A stretch of DNA of 34,029 bases from a virus. The notes under the pieces were generated by a model. The model saw only the letters and a list, made by a program, of their open reading frames with translations, had not been told where the DNA came from and ran no database searches. The position numbers and the translations under genes are program-made. Numbering within the stretch: the stretch's first letter is position 1; each line of letters begins with the position of its first letter. Shown one piece after another: positions 7,232-13,078 of this stretch. The stretch is taken from positions 1-34,029 of IMG/VR virus record IMGVR_UViG_3300042898_000460, one strand, 5' to 3'.

Positions 7232-7808
7232 ATAGTTTAGCGTTATTTATCCAATTATTTACGGCGTGTGTCCAACTTTTCATAGGGTTTTTACCGACTT
7301 TCCATCCGTTGCTTTCGTAGTAATTTACGAATTTTTCGGCTTCAATATTAGCTTGGTCTACTCCTATCCGTGTAGCCATATACTCAAAAGCCTGTTCAAA
7401 ACTACATCTACTTTTATTATTATTTAAATCTTTATTTATATTTATATTTACATTTTCCATATGAGGCTTCATATGACTATTCATATGCGTTTCATATGTA
7501 GTGTCTAATGTAGCTTTATTTTTTGATTTTATATTGTTTCTCCTAGATTCTGTAAAGGTTTTACGTTTATCCTTCTCAATGTCAAGCCTGACATTATACC
7601 ATAAACCTTCGTCATCTTGTATAAACTTGCATTTCACTTGTTCCCACAAGTGACCAACCGTATGAACTATCATATGATGATTCATATGACCTCGGTTAAA
7701 TTGAAGCATAAGCAGGTCCATATATGCACCTTTTTCTTCAAATGTCATTCCCATAGTGCCACTAACATAGTCGCCGGGATAAAATAAAAACGCTGGGTCT
7801 TTTGCCAT
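7104..7808 (-). CDS. YdaU/DUF1376-type replication initiator-like protein
   Basis: A 234-residue protein. Residues 1-75 (MAKDPAFLFYPGDYVSGTMG, MTFEEKGAYMDLLMLQFNRG) match the DUF1376/YdaU winged-helix start typical of phage replication proteins. The linker (about 95-130) carries the HM-rich run THMNSHMKPHMEN, encoded by CATATG repeats. The C-terminal part (EKFVNYYESNGWKVGKNPMKSWTHAVNNWINN, about 152-186) resembles DnaD/DnaT-like primosome modules. Start ATG at 7808 is preceded directly by a U-rich run and two hairpins (7818-7897). The embedded repeats and AT-rich tract suggest the replication origin lies inside this gene, as in lambda O-type initiators. Confidence 0.8.
   Translation of the reverse strand: MAKDPAFLFYPGDYVSGTMGMTFEEKGAYMDLLMLQFNRGHMNHHMIVHTVGHLWEQVKCKFIQDDEGLWYNVRLDIEKDKRKTFTESRRNNIKSKNKATLDTTYETHMNSHMKPHMENVNININKDLNNNKSRCSFEQAFEYMATRIGVDQANIEAEKFVNYYESNGWKVGKNPMKSWTHAVNNWINNAKLYAKGTTNNQRKLTKGEQFNLDGYNLINATTYGAGDYDRIFGG
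7420..7688. other. Putative replication origin: CATATG iteron clusters plus AT-rich tract
   Basis: Inside the initiator-like gene the palindrome CATATG occurs at 7458-7463, 7470-7475, 7482-7487 and 7493-7498 (spacing 12, 12, 11), and at 7671-7676 and 7683-7688 (spacing 12) with a one-mismatch copy CGTATG at 7659-7664 (again 12). The spacing is close to one DNA turn, as for iterons, and an almost pure A/T tract at 7420-7456 could be the unwinding element. Origins within initiator genes are known for lambdoid phages. Origin function here is inference. Confidence 0.55.
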
Positions 7809-7897
7809 AAAAAAATAAACCCCGATAGCTGCGAACTATCAGGGTTATTATTATTTAACCACTAAACACATAGGCGGTTCGCAGTTCGTCTATGTGT
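7809..7897 (-). promoter_or_regulatory. Double-hairpin leader with complementary loops, upstream of 7808 gene
   Basis: Read on the minus strand: hairpin 1 (7897-7866) has arms ACACATAGACG and CGCCTATGTGT (one A-C mismatch) and a 10-base loop AACTGCGAAC. Hairpin 2 (7846-7818) has arms AACCCTGATAG and CTATCGGGGTT (one G-U) with loop TTCGCAG. The loops are exact reverse complements over CTGCGAA/TTCGCAG, so they could kiss. Hairpin 2 runs into TATTTTTTT and then ATG, so it also looks like an intrinsic terminator abutting the start codon. The same layout occurs at 33545-33633 before the HNH gene, sharing GGGGTTTATTTTTTTATGG. Confidence 0.72.
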
Positions 7898-7918
7898 CTT
7901 ATATACTGCAAATATAGA

Positions 7919-8347
7919 CTAATTTTGTATAATTTCAATTTTTTGACAAATTCTTTTCATTTTGTCTTTAAACCAATCTTCCGTATCAATTAGGTTATTT
8001 GCTTGTTTTATATTATGAATTGCGGTTGTGTGGTCTTTAGTGCCACTGTATGCGCTAATCTCTTTCAGGCTCAATTTAGTATATCGCCTGAGTAGATAGG
8101 CAGCAGCTTTGCGCCCGAAGGTAGTTTTTAAAGACCTATCTTTTTTCAGTACATCGCATTCAAATACTTCTTCTACTAATTTGACGATGCTTCTCGCACC
8201 TATATCCGCACCTATAGGCTCATTATCTTCTATGCCTAACAACCCTAATTGCGACATCATTTCGTGTAGCTGCATATGGGTATTACGTTGCGCATAGTAT
8301 AAATCCTTTAGTTGTCTTATTGAAACATCTTTATTTCTAGTTAGCAT
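7919..8347 (-). CDS. DnaA domain IV-like DNA-binding protein
   Basis: A 142-residue protein whose C-terminal half (about 70-140) matches DnaA domain IV: GRKAAAYLLRRYTKLSLKEI followed by SAYSGTKDHTTAIHNI. The KDHTTAIHN segment corresponds to the DnaA signature (G-x-DHTTV-x-H) that reads DnaA boxes. The N-terminal 65 residues (helical, MQLHEMMSQLGLLG...) are not DnaA-like, and there is no AAA+ ATPase domain, so it cannot load helicase itself. It could recruit, compete with or redirect host DnaA, or bind its own origin. It sits directly upstream of the initiator-like gene, supporting a role in initiation or its control. Confidence 0.85.
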   Translation of the reverse strand: MLTRNKDVSIRQLKDLYYAQRNTHMQLHEMMSQLGLLGIEDNEPIGADIGARSIVKLVEEVFECDVLKKDRSLKTTFGRKAAAYLLRRYTKLSLKEISAYSGTKDHTTAIHNIKQANNLIDTEDWFKDKMKRICQKIEIIQN

Positions 8348-8349
8348 AA

Positions 8350-8541
8350 TTAAAACGGCAATCCCGTATCTTCTTTAGGTTTGAAATCATTAATGTAAAT
8401 TTTGTAATCTGGTTGCTTATCTTCTGTCTTGTAAGCGTTTACCCACATCGAGTATTTTACATCATTAATTGTAAAGTTAATTACTTCTCCTTTAGCGGTG
8501 GTGTTTTTCCAAGCACCTGTACTCCATTTTTTTTCTGTCAT
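8350..8541 (-). CDS. Small hypothetical protein
   Basis: From the ATG at 8541 (two bases after the stop of the preceding gene) this gives 63 residues; a TTG-initiated extension to 8571 would overlap that gene and is less likely. MTEKKWSTGAWKNTTAKGEV and then alternating hydrophobic/polar strands (VKYSMWVNAYKTEDKQPDYKIYINDF) and an acidic-proline end (KPKEDTGLPF). The beta-rich body with aromatic residues and an acidic C-terminal tip is reminiscent of a minimal OB-fold ssDNA-binding protein, which would fit next to ERF and DnaA-like genes, but this is a structural guess only. Confidence 0.6.
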   Translation of the reverse strand: MTEKKWSTGAWKNTTAKGEVINFTINDVKYSMWVNAYKTEDKQPDYKIYINDFKPKEDTGLPF

Positions 8542-8542
8542 T

Positions 8543-8752
8543 TTATTTATTTTTAATTGAATATTGAGCAACTAATTTACTTTGTTTTTTTGTACCTACA
8601 TTAATTAATTCCGTTTGTACTTTGTAGCCTTTGCGTTTTAATTCAAATACTACGGCTGCAAGTCTAAGACTGTTGTACTTCGTCAAAGCTTGGATTGGTG
8701 TCAATGTTTTGCCCGAAAGCAAGTGGTTCAAGATTTGTTGTTGTTGTGTCAT
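8543..8752 (-). CDS. Helix-turn-helix DNA-binding protein
   Basis: A 69-residue winged-helix/HTH protein: QQQQILNHLLSGKTLTPIQA then LTKYNSLRLAAVVFELKRKGYKVQTE and a beta wing (TKKQSKLVAQYSI). This follows the small phage HTH family with the pattern ...IL.HL..GK.LT...AL..Y...RLAA.I.ELR..G. Such proteins occur in early operons of phages and mobile elements and may regulate them. It begins 89 bases inside the end of the upstream gene, in another frame; both look real because this HTH fold needs its first helix. Confidence 0.75.
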   Translation of the reverse strand: MTQQQQILNHLLSGKTLTPIQALTKYNSLRLAAVVFELKRKGYKVQTELINVGTKKQSKLVAQYSIKNK

Positions 8753-8909
8753 TGTTATTGATTTGTGTTAAAAAAACTGGTTTGTCTAAGATGTTTTGAT
8801 ATTTTTCTATAAATAATAGTAGGTCATTATATGCATCTTCATTATACCAAGCATAATGGTATACTTCTGCAAGTAGCATCTGCCTTTCAAATGGTAATAG
8901 TTCACGCAT
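8664..8909 (-). CDS. Hypothetical protein overlapping the HTH gene
   Basis: An 81-residue protein. The first 45 residues (MRELLPFERQMLLAEVYHYA, WYNEDAYNDLLLFIEKY) are helical and look conserved; the rest, which lies in the 89-base overlap with the next gene, is low complexity (NNNDTTTTNLEPLAF...). This suggests the tail is dispensable and constrained mainly by the overlapping HTH frame. Its ATG at 8909 shares a base with the stop of the ERF gene. Function unknown. Confidence 0.65.
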   Translation of the reverse strand: MRELLPFERQMLLAEVYHYAWYNEDAYNDLLLFIEKYQNILDKPVFLTQINNNDTTTTNLEPLAFGQNIDTNPSFDEVQQS

Positions 8910-9442
8910 TAGCTTTTCTTTATTGTTTCTTTAATCTTGTTAAATTCGTCTAAAGTCTTAATAGCATTAATTTTTAAAGCAGCCTTAACCTTCTGGTCAT
9001 CTGTAAATTTTGTTTTGTCTAATTGCTCAATCAAAAATGCCTTTTGTCCTTCGCTTACTTCGTCTTTATGCTCATTAGTAGCATCTGCATCTTTAGTGTC
9101 ATCGATTGCGAATAACCCATTAAGCGCATATTTTCGAGCATATGAGCTACAAGCTCCGGTTAGCTGAGCCGCATCCATTCCCTTTTTGTTTTCTTCTTCA
9201 CGAGCAATACCTGTGCAGGTAATATTATTTTCTCCGTCACTTAAACAAGCCGTAGCCTTTACATAAACTCTACCGCCTACTTCTATAACCTCGTCGCTTA
9301 ACATTAAAGCGTAGCCGTACTTATGGCAGATAGGTTTTGCAGCTTCGATTATATCTTCTGCACTTCTGTACTTGTATTTAGCAAAAGCATTGAATTGGTT
9401 TTTAGGTGCTTTTAATTCCTGTTGAATTTTAATTAGGCTCAT
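8909..9442 (-). CDS. erf: ERF-family single-strand annealing protein
   Basis: A 177-residue recombinase of the Essential Recombination Function family. Motifs: FAKYKYRSAEDIIEAAKPI (about 20-38), GYALMLSDEV, VKATACLSDG, and the signature GIAREEENKKGMDAAQLTGA then SSYARKYALNGLFAIDDTKDAD (about 85-125). ERF proteins form rings that anneal complementary ssDNA, circularising or recombining phage DNA. The C-terminal 45 residues are lysine-rich and probably recruit SSB or DNA. The ATG at 9442 follows the previous stop by one base; a TTG at 9463 would extend it into that gene. In the presumed early operon. Confidence 0.92.
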   Translation of the reverse strand: MSLIKIQQELKAPKNQFNAFAKYKYRSAEDIIEAAKPICHKYGYALMLSDEVIEVGGRVYVKATACLSDGENNITCTGIAREEENKKGMDAAQLTGACSSYARKYALNGLFAIDDTKDADATNEHKDEVSEGQKAFLIEQLDKTKFTDDQKVKAALKINAIKTLDEFNKIKETIKKS

Positions 9443-9443
9443 A

Positions 9444-9641
9444 TTATTTGGTTTCGGTGTCAATAGAATAATGTTCTAAAATTTCGATAATAGGTTCTTG
9501 TCTTTTCTTTAGGCTAAGAAAATACTCGTATGCTTGTGAGTACTCTAAGTACATACTCATACCATCAAATCTATTATCTACTTTAGTATAATAAAATACT
9601 GTGCCATCTGGCTTAGTTTCTTTGATAAATTCAATCTTCAT
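9444..9641 (-). CDS. Small hypothetical protein
   Basis: A 65-residue soluble protein beginning MKIEFIKETKPDGTVFYYTK, a beta-hairpin-like start, then a helical, tyrosine-rich part (YLEYSQAYEYFLSLKKRQEP) and an acidic end. It resembles short early proteins of Bacteroidota phages but has no function I can name. It overlaps the first early gene by 11 bases and precedes erf. Confidence 0.68.
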   Translation of the reverse strand: MKIEFIKETKPDGTVFYYTKVDNRFDGMSMYLEYSQAYEYFLSLKKRQEPIIEILEHYSIDTETK

Positions 9642-9837
9642 ATACTTCGTTTTTTAATAGTTCAAGTTCTGCATTGTTTTCTACCCAACGAGTAAACGTG
9701 TAATCATCATCTTCGTAATCGTAGTTTTTAGGTAGTAAAGCGGGGTCGTAAGGGTTTGTTGTACTCCTGCTCCCGTCGATTAATATGTTCCCATATCGCT
9801 GATATTGGAACATTTGGTAGGTGGTTAAATGTGTCAT
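9631..9837 (-). CDS. Small hypothetical protein, first gene of early operon
   Basis: A 68-residue acidic protein (…PKNYDYEDDDYTFTRWVENNAELELLKNEVYED), aromatic at the N-terminus (MTHLTTYQMFQYQRYGNI). ATG at 9837 lies about 18 bases from the -7 box of the promoter at 9855-9888, so its leader would be only about 10 bases. Strong negative charge could suggest DNA mimicry or binding of a host basic protein, as for many first early genes, but I see no family match. Confidence 0.62.
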   Translation of the reverse strand: MTHLTTYQMFQYQRYGNILIDGSRSTTNPYDPALLPKNYDYEDDDYTFTRWVENNAELELLKNEVYED

Positions 9838-9854
9838 ATTGTGTTTTGTTTCTA

Positions 9855-9888
9855 CAAATATACTACATTAAACAATACAAAGTGCAAA
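9855..9888 (-). promoter_or_regulatory. Bacteroidota-type promoter of the early operon
   Basis: On the minus strand TTTG (9888-9885) is followed after 22 bases by TATATTTG (9862-9855), matching the -33 TTTG and -7 TAnnTTTG consensus of Bacteroidota. Transcription would begin near 9848 and run into the gene at 9837. The candidate at 32890-32923 has the identical -7 octamer and the same 22-base spacer. Confidence 0.65.
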
Positions 9889-10126
9889 ACTATTAAAATA
9901 TTTTAAAATTATTTTTGCATCATTGTTGCAAATAATGTGGCTTATATAGGATAAAAGCACATCAAATTGTGCAATTTATAGCACATTTTGTACACCAGAA
10001 CGTACAAAGTAAAGCTAAAACTTGACTAAAAATGTAATAAAGTAAAGGTATAACTTGACAAAGTCGGAAGTAAAATGCAGCCAAAAGTAGTAGTTTTACT
10101 ACCTTTTGTTGTACTAAAGTGAAACT
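9889..10126. other. Gene-free regulatory region with direct and inverted repeats
   Basis: No convincing gene. The stretch is very AT-rich. It holds two 21-base direct repeats (10006-10026 and 10039-10059, 19 of 21 identical, both AAAGTAAAG...AACTTGAC, exactly 33 bases apart, about three helical turns), a short palindrome TGTGC/GCACA around 9968-9985, and a 11-bp bulged hairpin at 10082-10108 (CAAAAG+TAGTA against TACTA+CTTTTG). It separates the late/lysis genes from the early operon and is the best place for an operator. Confidence 0.55.
10082..10108 (-). terminator. Hairpin downstream of the 10127 gene, possible terminator
   Basis: The arms pair 11 bases with one bulged base and a 4-base loop. 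It lies 19 bases past the stop of the last gene of the upstream transcription unit. There is no clean U-run directly after it on the minus strand, so a factor-dependent terminator, RNA end or operator are alternatives. Confidence 0.3.
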
Positions 10127-10558
10127 TTATAGTAATTTTTGGAAGTAAAGTTTATCGTAACCCCCGTATGAATACTCTGGTAAGTAAAGCTTGAACTTGC
10201 AATCTATAAGGTTATTAGCCGAAGGGAAGTTGTCTAATGTAGTATAAGTAATGGCTATATGGCAAAAAGTAGATGCTGCTTTTAGCCTCGTTTTAATCAT
10301 TCGTCTTTGTATGCCTTGCCCTCTATAATCTTTATGAACCCACGCCCTGTTAAATATGCAAATGCCTTTAGAATAAATTGAGCCGCAATAAGCAACAATA
10401 CGGCTCATATCGTCAAGCATAACCCACCATTCCCGATTAAATTGGAACTCGTCAGCACAACCCTTAAAGTTTGGGTTGGTGTAATCTAATTCCCTGAGTT
10501 GCTCGTAGGTATCTCTATCTAATATATTGCCGAAGCTAAATATCTTTTTGAGGCGCAT
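10127..10558 (-). CDS. GNAT-family N-acetyltransferase
   Basis: A 143-residue protein with the GNAT acetyl-CoA site: AWVHKDYRGQGIQRRMIKTR (about residues 73-92), where RGQGIQ is the Q/R-x-x-G-x-G/A motif A, followed by the helix typical of the fold. Upstream strands (DEFQFNREWWVMLDDMSRIVAYCGSIY) and downstream ITYTTLDNFPSANNLIDCKFKLY (an N-x-S-ANNL alpha-4 region) also fit. ATG at 10558 is preferred; the frame is open to a TTG at 10573. Phage GNATs can acetylate host proteins or antitoxins, or modify other substrates; the target is unknown. It overlaps the previous gene by 23 bases. Confidence 0.8.
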   Translation of the reverse strand: MRLKKIFSFGNILDRDTYEQLRELDYTNPNFKGCADEFQFNREWWVMLDDMSRIVAYCGSIYSKGICIFNRAWVHKDYRGQGIQRRMIKTRLKAASTFCHIAITYTTLDNFPSANNLIDCKFKLYLPEYSYGGYDKLYFQKLL

Positions 10559-10739
10559 TGTGTATTTGTTCAAGTTTGGTTAAATATAAAATGGCATCTT
10601 GCAGTTCTTCTTTTAAGTGCGTTATCCATTGACCTGTCTTTAAATCTTGCCTGTCCATTGTAGTCCCGTACTTTGATTTCCCTACAAGTTCACGTCTACG
10701 CATATCTTCAATTACTAAGCTAAGTATTTTACTATCCAT
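10536..10739 (-). CDS. Small phage protein, MazG-like helical region
   Basis: A 67-residue protein with the block RRELVGKSKYGTTMDRQDL and WITHLKEELQDAILYLTKLEQI. The KYG-T...DR.D.....W..H..EELQDA..YL.K pattern is frequent in phage proteins and resembles the EExxD helices of MazG-like nucleotide pyrophosphohydrolases. At 67 residues it would have to oligomerise to form a catalytic bundle. Immediately follows the exonuclease gene (stop and start abut). Nucleotide-pool function is a suggestion only. Confidence 0.68.
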   Translation of the reverse strand: MDSKILSLVIEDMRRRELVGKSKYGTTMDRQDLKTGQWITHLKEELQDAILYLTKLEQIHNAPQKDI

Positions 10740-11474
10740 TTATTTGTCTGTTTTGCTATGTATCTTAAAACAAGTTTTGCACTTGTATTGTATTTTCTTT
10801 ACACCCGTTGCGGTTGTTCTACGAAGTGAAATAATTAAGTCATCACTTCCACATTCAGGGCAAGAGCCCCTATCTTGTCCGAAGATAACTCCGTAATGTG
10901 TTTTAGGTTCGATGTGGTTTTTAAGTGCATTAAATACCTGCTCTAATAATACAACATCTTTTTGGCAGTACTTAATCATTTTAGCCATTGCCACTTTGTC
11001 CTTATGCAAGACAATGTCTTTCCATAAACTATATTCTGTTTTAATCTTAGTGCCAATTCCTAAGTAGTCAGCTATGTAATTAAGCTTGTTGCTATTAAAT
11101 CTAAACTTTTGACGTGCTACTTTTAACGTGTCGATTGTAACGTACTTAGGAAACATCTCTATGCCGTGAAACAAGCAGCGTGTTCTTATCCAAGCAAGGT
11201 CAAACTTGTCGCCATTATGCCCTATAAGTTCCGAAGCCGTATTAGCTACATCTACAAAACTTTGTAGCATTCTTTTGTCGTTCTGTTTGCTATCCCATTC
11301 CAAATGGTAAACTTCTTTTTCGTCTTCCCACTTGTAGCAGATGCAAATGATAGCACGTTCTTTAATAATGCTATCGGCAGTTACATTAAGCTTGTAACCT
11401 GCGCTCCAGAAAAAGCCAATGTTAGGAGAGGTTTCAATGTCAAAGAATAGTCGTTTGCGTTTTGATTTTAACAT
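10740..11474 (-). CDS. DnaQ-like 3'-5' exonuclease with zinc ribbon
   Basis: A 244-residue RNase H-like exonuclease. Exo I FFDIETSPN (about residues 10-18) supplies the DxE pair, Exo II IGHNGDKFDLAWIRTR (about 88-103) the second Asp, and Exo III MIKYCQKDVVLLEQVF (about 165-180) the YxxxD-type end, so the DEDD set is complete. Residues about 207-240 form a zinc ribbon (CPECG and CKTC). This combination resembles predicted polB-related exonucleases in phages that lack a polymerase. No polymerase gene is seen here, so it likely works in recombination, repair or nucleotide recycling with host polymerase. Confidence 0.85.
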   Translation of the reverse strand: MLKSKRKRLFFDIETSPNIGFFWSAGYKLNVTADSIIKERAIICICYKWEDEKEVYHLEWDSKQNDKRMLQSFVDVANTASELIGHNGDKFDLAWIRTRCLFHGIEMFPKYVTIDTLKVARQKFRFNSNKLNYIADYLGIGTKIKTEYSLWKDIVLHKDKVAMAKMIKYCQKDVVLLEQVFNALKNHIEPKTHYGVIFGQDRGSCPECGSDDLIISLRRTTATGVKKIQYKCKTCFKIHSKTDK

Positions 11475-11477
11475 TGT

Positions 11478-11696
11478 TTATTTTTGGCTGAATTTATCTA
11501 TTGTAGTAGTACCCATTGCAGCTATGCAAATAACCATTACGGCATCTACAAGTTTATCCGAAGGGGCAATCTCTTGATGCGTGAAGCTATTAGCTAATAA
11601 GGTAACACAGATAAATAAAGCCGATAGTAAAGCAATAACTCGCTTTGTAGACACGCTACCTCTTTCGTCTGATAATAAATTGGCTAACCATTTCAT
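11478..11696 (-). CDS. Holin candidate (two membrane helices)
   Basis: A 72-residue protein with a cytosolic basic/acidic start (MKWLANLLSDERGSVSTKR), a first hydrophobic helix (VIALLSALFICVTLLANSF), a short polar loop (THQEIAPSDK) and a second one (LVDAVMVICIAAMGTTTI) with a lysine end. Size, two-pass topology and position right after the lysozyme gene fit a class II-type holin. I have the impression that the GSVSTKR...TTTIDKFS framework recurs in Bacteroidota phages. No biochemical evidence. Confidence 0.72.
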   Translation of the reverse strand: MKWLANLLSDERGSVSTKRVIALLSALFICVTLLANSFTHQEIAPSDKLVDAVMVICIAAMGTTTIDKFSQK

Positions 11697-11705
11697 AGTA
11701 TTAAT

Positions 11706-12152
11706 TTAAGGTGTGAAGTATAATTTTGACTCAGATGCTCTACGCTTTGTAAGACCTGCAAGAACTTTCCCACCTGCTTTATCCCACTTAGCAAACTCTA
11801 AAGCTATCGAAGGGTCGTTAGGGTTAGCGTTTACCTTCTTTAATAAAGTAGAACTCTTTAGGTTACCGATACCAGCGTTATAGGCAAAGCTTGTAAGCGC
11901 AGCAAACTGATTAGGTGTAACTACGCTTTTGATTAAAGGCTTTACCTTATCCGCAAACTCCTTAGCTATTATCTCAAATAACTCATTGGCTCGTTCTTGG
12001 GTAATCTTATCGCCAGGCTTTACAGGTTTACCATCTTCAAAAAAAGTATTCCCGTAGCCGATTGTATCTTTTGCAGCACTGCATTTGTAAGCTACTAATT
12101 TGCAGCCCTCGTAGAATTTAATAAGGTCTTTGCCTTTGTCGTTTAATTGCAT
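11706..12152 (-). CDS. Endolysin, GH24 lysozyme
   Basis: A 148-residue muramidase that cleaves the MurNAc-GlcNAc bond of peptidoglycan. The catalytic block is FYEGCKLVAYKCSAAKDTIGYG: E15, eight residues, C24, five residues, T30, i.e. the E-8-C/D-5-T triad of R21/T4-type lysozymes with Cys at the Asp position, as in several phage members. QFAALTSFAYNAG (about 83-95) and GGKVLAGLTKRRASE near the end are the usual later motifs. There is no signal peptide or SAR helix, so release depends on a holin. Confidence 0.95.
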   Translation of the reverse strand: MQLNDKGKDLIKFYEGCKLVAYKCSAAKDTIGYGNTFFEDGKPVKPGDKITQERANELFEIIAKEFADKVKPLIKSVVTPNQFAALTSFAYNAGIGNLKSSTLLKKVNANPNDPSIALEFAKWDKAGGKVLAGLTKRRASESKLYFTP

Positions 12153-12153
12153 C

Positions 12154-12594
12154 TTAATTTATTTGTGAGTATAGAAATAAAGTTAGCATAGCAAACAAAA
12201 CTGAGTTAAGCCTATGAAGTTTTAGTTCAAAGTTCATATCTTTTTCGTACTGCTCGTAAATTGCTATGTTTTTATAATACCTATTACGATAGTCGTTTAA
12301 CGTGTCGTTTGATATTTTATTGCGTATTGTAAGGGTATCTTTAAGGGTAAGTAAGTCAATGCGAAGGCTATCCCTTGTTTTGATGTTAGCTTTAATTAAG
12401 CTATCTATTCGTGTGTTTTGGTAGCTTACTAAATTAGTTAGGCTATCAAATGAGTTGTTAATCTTCTCGCCTTCTGTACGGCTAATAACAATCTTATCCT
12501 CGCCGCCTATCTTCTTAACGTATTGGGCGTAACTTAAACTTGGTGCTATTAGTATCAACAGAATTAGCGGAGTCCAATTTAGCCTTAACTTCAT
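12154..12594 (-). CDS. Secreted/membrane coiled-coil protein, spanin-like candidate
   Basis: A 146-residue protein. It starts with a signal peptide (MKLRLNWTPLILLILIAPSL, SYAQ cleavage site), then a long polar helical segment with repeated Asp/Ser/Leu (about 45-115) and ends in a hydrophobic stretch (LHRLNSVLFAMLTLFLYSQI). The coiled-coil body flanked by hydrophobic ends suits a periplasmic spanning role in lysis. It begins 80 bases inside the lipoprotein gene before it, in another frame, an arrangement reminiscent of overlapping Rz/Rz1 genes. Function is inferred from layout only. Confidence 0.55.
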   Translation of the reverse strand: MKLRLNWTPLILLILIAPSLSYAQYVKKIGGEDKIVISRTEGEKINNSFDSLTNLVSYQNTRIDSLIKANIKTRDSLRIDLLTLKDTLTIRNKISNDTLNDYRNRYYKNIAIYEQYEKDMNFELKLHRLNSVLFAMLTLFLYSQIN

Positions 12595-12805
12595 TTAGTT
12601 CCGTTTTTAATTCTTTTACTTCTTGTTTTAAGGTAACAATAGTTTTTACTGTCTTAGTAATTACCTTCTTGTTATCCTGAGAAGCCACACCCTGCACTTG
12701 TTCACTTTGCACTTGGCTTTGTTTTACTTTGTCTTGCAACTCTTTGATTTGGTTATCGGTTTTAGTTCCGCAACCTATCAAAGCAACAAATAATAAATAG
12801 CGCAT
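12515..12805 (-). CDS. Small lipoprotein, o-spanin-like candidate
   Basis: A 96-residue product starting MRYLLFVALIGCGTK: a lipobox-like LIGC at residues 9-12 directly after a short hydrophobic segment suggests lipidation at Cys12. The mature part is a continuous helix rich in Lys, Gln and Glu (QIKELQDKVKQSQVQSEQVQ, ...TLKQEVKELKTELNEVKAKL), a strong coiled coil. This matches outer-membrane spanin subunits in architecture. The gene overlaps the next lysis gene by 80 bases and the previous stop by one base. Confidence 0.6.
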   Translation of the reverse strand: MRYLLFVALIGCGTKTDNQIKELQDKVKQSQVQSEQVQGVASQDNKKVITKTVKTIVTLKQEVKELKTELNEVKAKLDSANSVDTNSTKFKLRPIR

Positions 12806-13077
12806 TACTTGAACTTTTTAAGAGCCTTTAGGTCTACTGCCATTTCCAAACGAGCCGTACTCGCTGCGTTACTGCTATCGCTCTTACGCACCATTTCATA
12901 CAAGCTGCCAATCTTTTCGTCTTGCTTTTCGTTACGCTTTGCATTGTCGATGTATAGGTAACTAATACCGCATATACATAAAAATAGCATACCAACGACA
13001 GGGTTTTTGCTAAACTCTTTAAATGAAATAGGTAACGGGTTAGCTGATACGTTTACGCTTCTTGCTGCTTTTGCCAT
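12805..13077 (-). CDS. Single-pass membrane protein, i-spanin-like candidate
   Basis: A 90-residue protein: a polar/basic N-terminus (MAKAARSVNVSANPLPISFK), a membrane helix (PVVGMLFLCICGISYLYI, about 27-44) and a charged helical C-terminal region (DNAKRNEKQDEKIGSLYEMV...). Type II topology with a helical periplasmic domain is what an inner-membrane spanin looks like, and it lies directly next to the lipoprotein candidate. Alternatively it is an accessory lysis regulator. Confidence 0.55.
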   Translation of the reverse strand: MAKAARSVNVSANPLPISFKEFSKNPVVGMLFLCICGISYLYIDNAKRNEKQDEKIGSLYEMVRKSDSSNAASTARLEMAVDLKALKKFK

Positions 13078-13078
13078 A

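Noticed and set aside
9838-10126. tRNA or ncRNA gene in the intergenic region
   Set aside because: No cloverleaf or strong long hairpin found by eye; only short repeats and a promoter are visible.
10740-11474. DNA polymerase
   Set aside because: Only the exonuclease domain plus a zinc ribbon is present at 244 residues; no polymerase palm motifs follow.
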